In this document: piece after piece, positions 37,757 through 50,068 of the stretch | Position numbering within the stretch: the first letter of the stretch is position 1 | Layout of the letters: each line of letters opens with the position of its first letter | From: Mesaphorura yosii | Taxonomy: Eukaryota; Arthropoda; Collembola; Poduromorpha; Tullbergiidae | NCBI GenBank assembly: GCA_009869945.1 | Contig: WIXG01000001.1 | Coordinates: forward strand, 620,001-684,000 | Direction: 5' to 3' | Length of the DNA: 64,000 nt | Made by a program: the position numbers and the translations under genes | Notes under the pieces: model-generated | The model's input: the letters and a program-made list of their open reading frames with translations, nothing else | The model's database searches: none | Told to the model about the DNA's origin: nothing

Positions 37757-40132
37757 CTAGACACGCTTAATCGACGTAGTTGAGTCGCTTTGCGAAGCAT
37801 TGGAGCTTAAAAGCTGGAGCAACGTCTCCCGCAACGTTGTGAACGCTGGTCTGGATTCAGCATCATGAGCCCAACAACTGAGCATAACTTCGTATCTGAT
37901 AAGACACACATTGCAAAAAATTTTGACGCTCGCTCATTTAAGCAAACACTTACATGCAAACCGGTGCTACTTGTGGCTGCTCCAGTCTGAATCCCTTGTG
38001 CAACTTTTTGATGTACTTGTCGTACGAAATATTCGCGTACGGCAACTGGGCGAAGTTGTAAATCTCCCACATCGTCACTCCAAAGGACCAGATATCAGAG
38101 TTTGTAGAGTATTTGTTGTTACACAGTGCCTCCCATGGCAGCCACCGCCAAGGAACTTCTTTCTGCGTATAAAAATGAACTGAGTAAAAATTAAATTACG
38201 AGAGTTTTAGCTCATGCTTGACTTGACCATGTATTACATCATGTGTACGTAAATAAATTGGATTCGTGTAGAGCTTCTTGGAAAGACCAAAATCAGTCAG
38301 CTTGATGTTTGCCCTGTCCTTGAGCAAAATGTTTCGCGTCGCCAAATCTCCGTGTATGACCTTCGAAGACCCAACCTGTTAAAGCACTAGCACGCTTATA
38401 ATCAAAAATTGCCGATACTCACATTCTTGCTTCCCAAGTACTCCATTGCCTCCGCAATTTGGAATGACCAAGTGAGCATGAGATGCAACGACACAAGCTC
38501 ATTTTGCATAAATTGCATGGACGTTTGCTTGTAGCTCCTGCGTTGTCAGAGTTGTGCACACAAAATTCAGTTAATTAACCGCTAAACGTCTTACTGATCT
38601 TGTGTATCGCAATTGTCAGTTAACGCGTTAATCAAGCACGAGTCCCTGTTCGACTCCAAGTGGTCGTGAAGATTTCCAAGCTGGCACTCTTCAACGACCA
38701 AGTACAGTTTGCCTGACACACAGAGAAGACTCAATATCATTATCAAGCGACGGCATACCACATTAAGAGCGGCAAATCTCACCGTTTTCAAGCTCGTCTA
38801 TGTACGTCCCAAACAGCCGGATGATGTGTGGATGCTCCTCGATGAACGCCAACACTTTCAGCTCGTACATTAATGTGAGGCTATCTGTTTCGTCCTTCAC
38901 AGTCTTAAACGCAACATTTTCCTTCTTGAATTGGCCTCCGTACACGATGCCAAAGTTTCCTTGTCCCAAAATCCGTCCCTTCTCTGAAATCGATTACGAT
39001 AAACCAATTTCTCTTTCGCAAAATTCTAACCTACTCTATCAGGGCATAAGTCCTACCTAGGACAGCCTCATCCGCCTTAATCCGATGTTTCCGTACACAG
39101 TCTTTCAACTCATCACGACCCTGACCATATTCAATGGATACTTTAACAATCATCGGGACAACATACCGTAAACAATTGCTCACCTTTCCCCAAAATTGTC
39201 TGCCGTATTTCCACCCAAGGAAGGCGAGCCCCAGCAGCAAAATTAAACTTGAGAGTGAAAGGGCAACTGGGAGCACGAATGACTTCTCGTCATTATCGGG
39301 GCCACGACCAGGATCTGGAATGTATAATTGTGAGTATCAACACATATCACTTCCTTCTTGTGAAGTTGGCAATGCATTGATCAAGCAGTATTCAGAAGGC
39401 CAAAACTTTTAACTTCCAAGCGAGCAGCGAGAAACGGGCAAGTTATGTGATCTTACTTGGAAGTTTCGGAGAGAGACCACAGTCTTTAATGTATGTGCTT
39501 GTATTGACGCCTCTGCACTTGTCGAATGTGTTACCCCAGTGCCCGAAATTCGGCTTCTTTTCGGCAATAACTCGTGCGCATTTGAGATTGTCGGAGATGT
39601 CGTCTCCTACCAGCTCTAAAATTGTTATTGTTGTAAAGGAAGTGCTGCATTCATAATGTCATGAAGGAATAACTTCGTTTTACATACTTGAGCATGCAAT
39701 GTCACAATCATTTGTGTCGGGTTCAGGAAAGTCTAGGTCAGAACACCAAAACTTGTTGCTAATCTGTGAAGCAGAGCAAACAAACATTACTTCAAGAGTT
39801 CATATCATGCGAGCATCGTGTTGAATTGAGATTACCAAATACAACCCGTAGAGCGTCGAGTTTGTTGTGTTGTGGAATCTCTGGAATGAAGAATTGAGAC
39901 GGCTACCTTCTTCGGCAAGGCAAACCCCTAAATTGTTGAAAGCGGCAGTGGTCACTGAGCGTCGGACATGTTTAAACAAAATAAACTTACAATCTCCAAG
40001 CTCCGAGTAGCTGAACTTGTTGTTGAGCAGCTCATAAGCAAGCTCGCATCTGGAAAACACTTTCGAATGGCTGCCCACAGCGAACAATGCACAAATTGCA
40101 CAAAACTTTAAGACTCCCTGCAGAACGGCCAT
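37757..40132 (-). CDS. Receptor tyrosine kinase with a C-type lysozyme-like ectodomain (12 exons, 527 aa)
   Basis: Exons from the start: 40132-39991, 39927-39836, 39763-39688, 39615-39457, 39314-39184, 39120-39057, 38983-38783, 38712-38595, 38537-38423, 38375-38238, 38162-37954, 37895-37757; 1584 nt, every junction GT-AG in phase. Residues 1-23 are a signal peptide. Residues 24-156 are a C-type lysozyme fold (KVFSRCELAYELL, LGDWVCLAEE, YGLYLISNKFWC, DDISDNLKCARVI) with all eight cysteines: 29, 50, 85, 98, 102, 116, 137, 149. The catalytic Glu position holds Gly55 (Glu54 beside it) and the catalytic Asp position Leu73. There are four N-glycosylation sequons. The transmembrane helix is at about 169-191. 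In the kinase: glycine loop GQGNFG, Lys248, Glu262, HGDLATRN (Asp376, Asn381), DFG from Asp394, then VPWRWLPWEAL and SDIWSFGV. The catalytic residues are intact, so kinase activity is likely. Ligand and pathway are unknown. Confidence 0.9.
39121..39183 (-). other. 63-nt frame-preserving intron in the lysozyme-kinase juxtamembrane region
   Basis: Begins GTGAGC and ends GTCAG on the minus strand. The pseudogene copy has an acceptor at the homologous place, before NRTELVDL, which supports splicing. The intron is 21 codons long with no stop, so retention would only lengthen the region between membrane and kinase. Confidence 0.7.
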
Positions 40133-43100
40133 GATTTAACTACGGACTTTCCAACGTGTACGTCTTAAAACACTAATGAAATTATGAAATCACGCCCGGC
40201 ATAAATGCAACACATGTCCGACGAAAAAGCATGAATGATGAAGCATTGACGTCAACAGTCAACTGGAAACTGAGACCGAGTCGTCCCGTGTCACACGAGC
40301 CATTATTGATGTGTGCTCTAATAATTTCTGATAATTTTCCTGTAAGTCGTACCAGAAACTGAGTTCGTTTCGGTCTCAACGTTTACCGATTACACGAAGT
40401 CACAAATACACGTGCGTCTGCTCATGTAATTGTGATGCTGATTTAGCAGCTGCGCGCATTCAATATTCAGAAACAAGTGAACTGAATCTCTGATTTATTC
40501 ATGTTTCGCAACCAAATACATAAACAGTGAACCGATGATTAGAACATGTCATCCTTAATGCGAAAAACGTTGCGAGTTGAGCAGCGAACCCATCGCAAAT
40601 CGTAGAACAGCAGTTGGAAAGGTCAAACTGATAATCCGTAAAAATCAAAATCGGTGATCCCGAACAAAGTTGGCTCTAGGCTTTAACCTCAGGAACGCGA
40701 ATAAAAATTCGAGGCTCTTAACCCCGGATAAGAGACAAGGATATCCTTTCTAGAATGCGGAATTTCAACCGAATCAGATTGTCCCTTTGTCGCCGACGAC
40801 GCACAGAACGGAAGATTTATGAGATCTGCACACAATTAATCATTTATGGCGCACATTGTTCCAGTTGTTCAGAGAGTTCCGTCATCCGTCGTTTCGTGAT
40901 TGGGACAGATAATTGATGCGTCTTTGCACAAAGCGATACGCGAAGTCAGCACCGTTGATAAATCGCGTGCTAAAAATACATGTAAAGTTCAGTTATGTAC
41001 TCAAGCCAAGAGCCGGTCGGTTGAGGTGAAGGAAGGTTGTGGTTGTCGAACGTGGCTGTGGCGAATAAAAGGCGATTGATGAAATGCGCAACAACGCAAC
41101 AATGTAAGTCAAGTTGTTCAAGTATGGGAGTTGAATTCAACTCTCTTGAGATGAGAGTTATTAAAAGACTGACTGTGAGACTGAACGCACGCACAATGGC
41201 CTGTGAGAAAGATGAGACATTATTATCAGCTCATTTGTTTGCTATCTGCAAGCTGCTTCCTCAAAGATCAATCTCGTGAAGTCTTTGTGACCAAAGGTCC
41301 GTTCCTCTGAATGAATGGGTGGTGCATTGTGCAGTGAGGACAAGAGACGAGCTCCATGCTCATGATGAAGATGGAAGACCGACCCGAAAGAATTCTTAAT
41401 AAGGAAATAAAGTTGCAAAATTCTCAAGTCAAATGAGTAAAATTAGCAATTGGTAGTTGCGAATTGTGCTCTTGAGTAATTTGTCAAGTGTGCTGTCAGC
41501 ATGGTAACTTGAACTTGGGAACGAGGACAAAGACGAAGCACAACGTCTCTTTGTCATGCTCAGGTTACGACTTTTGACGCTAAACGATTCAAAGGAATTG
41601 TAAGTTGCAAAATTCCACTCGGATTTTATGGCCCTCTTTGAGTCTTTGCTTATCGTCGTTGCGCAAGTAGCTCTTCAATCAAGTTGTTAAACAAGTTCTC
41701 ATACGTTCAAATCATTTAACATTGTAAGCACTCGGAATCCAGGCTACATTAAAAATGATGATTCGCGAACTTTGAAATATGATTTTTCTTGGACTCAATT
41801 TGGAATCGGCACATGTCAGTTGTCAAAGAATGTCCAATTTCATCCAATCTTGAACTTTTATAACACTTTGCTAATTTAACTGGCGATGATTCATTCTCAC
41901 CAGTAGCAGTATATTGAAAATCAAGTCCAAGTTCTCTTCGTTTTGCGTCAAAGAATTCGAAATTCTGAACGGGTCAAAGCTCTCGACTGTCTCGAGTCTC
42001 TATTGTTGAAAATATTTGCACGTAATTTCCTATTTTTGGAATGTGAATTCCGAATTCTGAATACTTCTGGCGGATTTCATTACGGCACGGTCGTCAGTCG
42101 TCGAGTTGTCACTTTGTGAGTGGGCATTCTTGATTCCGCGCCGGCAAATTATCTATCTATCAAAGATGTGTTCTAATGAAAGCTATCACATGACGAATCT
42201 TAGCATTGACATTCATTACAGCCGCATCTTCAACTGCGTGTTTCGTCTTCAATGCTCAGGCTAATTATGGGTTCTTGCAGCGCTGGCATTGGCATTCAGA
42301 TCGTGCGTGCGTGGACGACGTGTTGACGTTCACGAAGACGGGAATTCCTTGCAAATGCATTTTGGAGCCGAATTAAAAGTGCGACGTGCGAATTACGAAT
42401 TGCAAATTATTTCTGGTACTCAGCAGCAGCAGTTAGCAGTGACAACATCAGCTTTGATTAGGCACGAGCGCCGAACCCATCACAAGATTACGACACGACT
42501 TGATTCTATAATTTCAGCCTTACACCTCTAAGCGCCAAGTGTATCGCCTGCAAGAACAATTGTCGGAAGTGGAGCCAACTCGCAATTTTGCAAATCTTAC
42601 CCGTGCGCGTACGTGGAACGCTGGTACGTGATGTGTACGCGAATTGAATCGCTAATTTAATGAAGTCAGGTTCTTTGTTTCGGATAATCTTGATGAAATC
42701 TGTAATCACCGCACTGCCGGAGACCAGCTACAAAACCAGACTGCAGACTACCTTAGCTTATCGATCGCAGGATTATGCAAGCGTACGACTGAAGACTAAT
42801 CATATCAAAGACCAACCGTTTGATAAATTACGATTTCGTGGTAGTTCAGAATGAAGTTCCAGTTCAAGCTCAATGCGGTGGACCGTCCAGTTTCTCTCAC
42901 TTTGCTTAGAATGTATGATGACCTTTTTGGGGGGATCTGTACCGATTACATGCAGAAAATCGCCTGTACTTGCAATACTCGAAGTATGTCCATTGCAATT
43001 GTCTTTGCGATAGTCATTGCAATAGTCTTTCACAAAAATGTAAAATATGACAAGCAATTAATTTATTGAGTAATGTGTTACAAGTTTTGACGCGTCGAGA

Positions 43101-46100
43101 AATACGCTTTGTCATTCCTCAGCTTTTAGCGTCCGTACTCGCAATTCCAGGATTCAGTGAACTTTAATGCAGTGTGTTGTTAAGAACTGAGGACTAATGG
43201 CAAAGAATTGGTTTCAATTTCAACTTGTCGCAGGTATGTCCACAGGAATCTCGGAAAAATGCTTCGAATGCTTTCAACTTTAGGAATTCCGAAATTCATT
43301 CCCAACAGCAGGTTTCAGACACTTTATTCAACTCATAATTTATTGTCCCTGCTACGTTTCTGGGTATTTTGCATACAATATACTGAAGATGCAAATATTT
43401 CATCCACACGTCCGTTTCTTCGATTGACGAGAATTGCCCGTAGATGGGAAACGCAAGAATTTTTCCTGTTGTGATTAATGCACGTATCAACACGGTGATC
43501 TTCCCGTCCCATAGTCATGGAACATTTACTACCATCTTATTGCGTAACTCCATACCTGTGAATTCTTCTCAGAGTATATTTCACTCTCATTCACTTTTTC
43601 ATATGTGCGGCCAAATTCACAGACGCAGACCCCGCAAGAGAGCAATCAATTTTGGGACGTGGAGAGTCTGATTGAGATATCTGCCGAGCTTGTACACGAT
43701 GAAGCCGGTACACATTTCATGCTTGCATTTCGTACCCACGTCACACTCTCTGAGCATTTTAATCCCTTATTAATTTGTTCTGAAAAAGCTTTTACGCGCG
43801 TTAATGCACTTACGCCCCGCATTATTGTTTACCATGCAGAAATACAGTCACGTTTTTGTTTTAAGAGCTTATCAGATGACGAGCACAAAGGCTTGAGGAA
43901 AAACAAACGATGTCTCGCTGCTCCGGCGGATCTCCCCGATGGTCTCGGCCCCGCCGTGCTGGTGTCAGACAAGTTGTCTGCCCGTTGGACGCCTCAAACT
44001 CTACTTCATAAAATCTTTCTTTCTCAGCCGCTTGACGCTTGAAGCCTGTCAATTACAGTACGGAAAATCGAGAGTGAATCATTCGTGGTCATTGACATTG
44101 CCAACGATTTCGTTCACTTTCGCATTAATCTGATCCCGATCAACCATACCGCATTGCATTAATGAAACGAAGAGATGGAAATTTATTCACGTTTGAGGTA
44201 AATTCCGCTGCGCCGGCAAAGCCTACGGACAAAAGCCAGTAAATCTTCAACGAATGCAGCTCGAAGCCAGAAGATTTTGACTGCATTTCCCAAAAATTGA
44301 AATTAAAATAATTCCCATGACCAAAAAATCAATTTTCCACCAAAGCCGAGAGAAAAGGAAATTCATTGTTAAGCAGCCATAATTCACTTCAGACTCTCAT
44401 GATGAGGTTTCGTTCGCTTCCGTTCTCCTTTCAGAGACTTGAGCTTTTCAGCGTAAATCGAGTTTCAATTTCCATCTTCCCAATTTTCCGCTGATTTCAT
44501 TAACAATATATACCACACACGAGCAATGTTCATCACACCACCAAAGATGCTTCGCATTTCAGATTTTTCATTATTTTCGCGAAGTGTATGAAGATGAGCA
44601 AGCCGCACTTCATTGTGATTGAACAACAATGCCATTGCCCATGACCACGACTACATGAACACGTCCTGAAATGAACCTGAACCATTTACTCTTGTTTACT
44701 ACAAGTTTCCGGTTTATCAATTAAAGGCAGTAGCGAGTAGAAAAAAGTTAAGACTTCTGAACTGAAGAGGCGATGAAACTAAAATTGAGATGTTTTGAAC
44801 AAGAAAATACCGTATGGTCAAGTGATAATTTATTCGCTGTGGCCACGAAGGGAATTAATCTTCAGGATGCTGGCAAAAGGGCTGCTGAATATTTGGACAG
44901 CTTATGAAACAAAGCTTGATTTCCGCAAATCGTAAAACGGGAAACATGATCGAAATTTTGGTACCGTAAACTCATGGACAAATTATCCATGAATAATTTC
45001 GCCATTAATAATGACAAGCTTGAGTGATTGCGACTTTGCAAGCTTATGTGATCTCGTGTTTTTTTGCATTTCCTCCTGTTGAAGATGCTCTTGGCGGCTC
45101 TCGCGCATCATTACAAGGTCAAATTATGGCGAATATCTACATTGACGTGATTTGCTCTTGGTTGCATTTGCTTCAATTTTGGTTTCAGCTTGTAGGAAAA
45201 ACAAATTCGCAAATATGGAAAATGACAGAACAATGAAAGTAAAGCTCCATGCACGTTTTCCTTTTTGAGCGGCAATTGACTAATTCGTTCCAAATTACGT
45301 GTACGACGTTTTTATGTCCATTTTTTGTGCCTGATCGTAGTTTTTATTTGATGTGAACTGCATGGCTAGATTGCTACTGGCTACTTATTTATACAGTCAA
45401 TGCACCAAAGTAAAAAAAGTGACGAAAGCTTCGAATTACAATTACAGACGCTCAGGCTGGTCAGCGCTGAAAACAATCAGAGGAAGACGAGCAGAGAAGA
45501 CGGGCGTTCCTACAAAAAGTGTAGACAGAGATAAGTTTGTCGATGAAGAATTTCAACAAACTATTTTCGACTCCTGGACTGGGATTTTATATTCTTGCTC
45601 TTGAGACTTGGTTCCGGCGAGATTCAGAGTCTCACTTAGCCCCAGACACCAAAATCGTATCTCGTAAAGGTCTCTTCTCAAAAATTGCATGATGCTAATT
45701 GTGGGCTGAAAACGGATTGCCAATCTCAATTTTAGAACAAAAATACGCTGGGCTCAGATACACGCGCATGTGCTTCCGGTTTAACGCTCACAAGCATTGA
45801 GTACAAGCATTGCACTTCATTCATTTCGGCTACTGTTATCGTCATTGCGTAAGCATTGCATGTGCTGCATAATCATGTAATTGCGATTTCCGAATTCGCG
45901 ATTCGCAAAACTAGTCTCGACGATACGAGCAAGAATACACAGGCAATAGACAGGCAGTATGATGAATGAAGATAAGGACGTATCATTACAGGTACTAAAA
46001 AGCCGAAATGGTTTGATGCACGATGATCTCTTGAGTTCTTAAGATGAATCAAGTAGAAAAATGCATGCAAGCAGCGGAAACATTTTGCATGCATAAAATT

Positions 46101-49100
46101 ACGGCCATCCAACTTAAAGATTAGATTCGATGAGACTGTGGGCAAAAGCTTAAAACATTTATGTGCAGGCACGCACAAACCATGAGCCAGAGATTTGAGA
46201 TCTTTAATGCTCTTGAACTTTCTACTGAATTGCTCATTTTTACGGTAAAACGGTGAATTCTGCAGTGCAATAATTCGTATTTACTTAAGTTTTTGCAGTA
46301 ATATAAATACTTTCTTTTGTTCCGTATTCGTAAATTCGACTATCTGCTTGAGAACGTAGGGCAGGGAGCCTCTTGACCTGTTCCTTTCATTTTTCATCAT
46401 CTTGCCCGGCTTCCTCTCCTTAATAAAGAAGTAGAAGTAAGGTAAATACTGCGTACGGCCGGCAGCCCAACAAATCCGCAAATGAAAACATTATTATGCA
46501 ACTTTTGGTGCACGTATGAAATGTTTGCAGAGCGCAGGAATCCAGTGTAATAAATTGAACACGAAGTTGATCTCATCCTATTTGATGAAGTGGAATGTCC
46601 GTCCAATTTTTTCATTTTTCTGGCAGGCGCAGCGCGCAGAAAGATGATGAAGTGGGCACACCATTTGTTAATGTGACAGCACACATTATCATTAGCGGGA
46701 CGGTCGACGGGCGAACAGTGTTTCTGTTTCCTAGAAAAATTGAAACCGTAATATTATTCCTGTTCCTATTCAAGCAGAATTTCATCTTGCACCAGTTTAT
46801 CTTGATTTACATCTTCTTGTATTTTCTACGTTATGGTTCGAAAAATTGTACAGAAAGAATGAAAGGGAGTTTCATGGTTTCTCCTTCATTTACTCGCTTC
46901 GCGAAAGAATTCGCAGCGAATCTGTTGCAAGGTGAAATGAGCATGCCATAATAATATTATGATCTGCGCAAGTAATGATGATGAAACAATTTGAACCGGT
47001 ACATTTGCGAATGCAAATTCCGGCAATGCCATGGCCGTGGCTTTAACCAGATCAGACTTGACAATGCGCAAAGTGCATACTTGAAGACTAAAGAAGCGTG
47101 AAAAGGATCAGGATCAGACGCAAAAGAGTAAAAGTACTGTTTCTGAATTAATTACAGCGGACGAAGGGTATTTCGAGATGTTTGTTTGAGTGGTTTGAAC
47201 TCTCTTGTCTTACAGAAAACATATAAATGCTATAAGCGCCTTCGTGATGGAGAACTGACACTTTAATTATTGTCAAAAACCCGAAAAACAAAGCAATAAT
47301 GGAGTGATAGGATAGGAAATATGATTGAACGTTTGAAATTGCAAATAGAAAATCAAAGAAGTACAGTTACATCTTTACCGGCTGTCACTGTGCTATACAA
47401 GTCAGCCAGAATCCATTAAGCATATTTTCACGGAGACGGCGTTGTGGCAGACAGACAGTTCGTAATGCATTTCTTGAATTTGATGAAATCAAATACTGAA
47501 GGTTATCATAACAAACCTAAGATGCAATACAAACATGACATTGACAAGCGATTCCTTACTTCAGATTTCATAACTTTGAGCTTAGCGTTAAAGAAACCTC
47601 TGCATCAGTCTGAAATGGAAATTGTAACCAGGAGGAAGGCACAAGGCAACTTTGGTAATAAAATTAGCCAAGCGTGAACCTCTAATAAGATTCCTCAATA
47701 GTCTCTTGTTCCACAAGCTACAAACAAGCACGAGGTGTGTCATGGTCAATGGCCAAGTTCAGCTTCAGCTCCTGCCCACCACGAGCGAAACACATGTCCA
47801 TGTTTTCTGCTCATTTGACTGGTAAATTGAAGTTGTGTTCTGCTGCTCATCGGGTCGAGTGTAATTTCTTTACGAACTGCAACCAATTAAGCAGGCTATA
47901 ATTAGCACCAATAAAGATTTCTCAGATAGCTGACTCGTGCGCCTTGCTCAAGGCAGAAATGCCGACGTAGATAGTCGGCTGACTTGTACGTCCAAGCCTA
48001 TCCACGTTTCACGGAAATGAAATTCAATTAAGAGTTCTTTTGTTTTGAATCGCATTTCCTTTCTGCACAAGAACGTGCAATTTGCGCCTAATTTGGACCA
48101 ACGACGACAAATTCAGGATTTCGCAATTTTATGTTAGTTTTTACGGTTCCTTTGTTGCTTGAACTTACCAAAAACAAGGGGCGACCAACACTTCGTTGCA
48201 GCATTAACTTTATAACATTTTGTTGAGCATTATGACAGGCGTGACCCGCGCCCTCACTTTCAATGTTAAATGCTGTCAAGGTCAAAGCAGATGATTCAGA
48301 GGAAGCTTCCTGGTTGCAAGGCATAGTTTTCGACAGCCTTAAATATTAACTTAAACAATGCAAGTGCAAATTGAGTTCTGAAACCCGTGCTTCCTTTCCA
48401 GGTTTGTGCTTTGTAAGCATATGTTTGAGCGTATTTTTTCGTTTCGTAAATCGAAATTACGCTCTTCTTGGGTTTATGCCGGTGGATTTCATTGGAACAG
48501 ATACAAAATATCAAGTTCGAATTTACAAGGGCTAAGCTGTTAGTGCAATAATACTGTTGTCATTCAATTGTAGGGAAGTGCTACGCGAGATTAATGAATT
48601 TGGAACTGTCAAAATGTCAGACGCTCGGGCCCACGACCCAGACATTAAACTTTGAAACTGCCGCATAGCATTGCAGTGAACTTATGACATTTCTTACTTG
48701 GCGTCAGATCCAAGTCGTATTTGCATGTTAACGGATTTACCATGGCCACGACCATTTACGCAATCAACTCTTTCGTTAACTGCACGCTTCATTGCTTCCC
48801 ATAAACAATAGGCATCGCACGATAAGTGCAGTTATTCGTTGTATCTCGGTTGAAATGTGTCACCTGCCACACTCATTCGTTAATACTACCGATCATCAAC
48901 CAGCACGGCGTGCCGACATCTCTGGCTGATTTGACACTCTCATTCCGTATTCGTATCGCAATTAATAAGGCGATGAATGCGAAAAATGCGAGCCTGCCTT
49001 TACGCACAGAGATTGGTTTCATTGTCACGTTATCTCTCGTGAGAATGCAATCTCCCGATGCAACAGGTTTGAATGAATTTCCAAAAATGACACCCATGGA

Positions 49101-50068
49101 GCTGTTGACTGCTGACGAATGCTCAGAATTCGAACAGTTGCAAGCACTGGGTGCTTAACATGCGTACAAACAGTCAGCTTCTGCTTACACAGAAGAGATT
49201 AGCATTAACACAACGGGACTCGCCCGTTTTTTGCTCCGCTTATTATCCAAATCATTTTATTAAATGTTCACGACTAGTTACGAGTGCGAATGGACTGGCA
49301 ACTGTTGGTTCATGAATTCGTAATAATGTGTGAAAAAACTGTGCATAAATATTTAGACTGATGTTCATTGTCGTACTTTGCATGGACTTGAACGTGAAAT
49401 GATCGTGTTAACAAGTTAACAAGAATGTAGCTGTTGGGCTCTGAGCAACTGCAGTGCGGTGCAAATGCGCGTAATGAATTGCACTTTCTTAAGTGAAATG
49501 AAGTGAACTTTGTATACTTCTTTAAGCCATTGTAATACAATTAAATAGTAACGACGCTTGTGATCATTAACTGATTTACGTGTATAGAGCATAATGCATT
49601 AGTAATTAAATGCCCTAACTGTTAATTTTGTCGGAATTGGATTGTGAATCGATTTAATGCTTATTACGTGAAACAGAAACTGAACCACGATCTCGACTTG
49701 ATGCCAAATTCCCGTGCGGTGTGCCTCCTTGAGCTCAGCAACGAATTGTTTGAGTGAAGATTAGCTAGCACAATGCCAAATTGAATGAATGCACGCCGAA
49801 ACAGAAGCAGAGTCTCAATTTCTCTGGAATTTGCCGAGGAAATGCGATCTGGCGTATTAAGTACTGTGTTTGACGATTTGTCAATGCTTTGGTATTTGTG
49901 AAGACTCGCAATTTATTATCACAAAATTAATTTTACATTCAAAGAACCCCAACATTATAAATATTCTACAATTTGAACTTGAAGTTGAACTAGCTAATAC
50001 TGCATGCAAATGATTCGCTGTTTTAATTGGATGAGCAGTTAGGAATCGTGTTCGCCTTCCGAATTAAA
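40133..50068. other. Second gene-poor region of about 10 kb
   Basis: Only short, unrelated frames are seen. The longest, 145 codons at 43605-44042, has no recognisable motif. The left edge should be the promoter of the minus-strand lysozyme-kinase and the right edge the 3' UTR of the second ZP gene. No RNA gene or mobile element recognised. Confidence 0.45.

Noticed and set aside
43605-44042. 145-codon open frame on the plus strand
   Set aside because: No domain, signal sequence or splice context; composition looks random and the region has no neighbouring exons in phase. It could be real, but nothing supports it.
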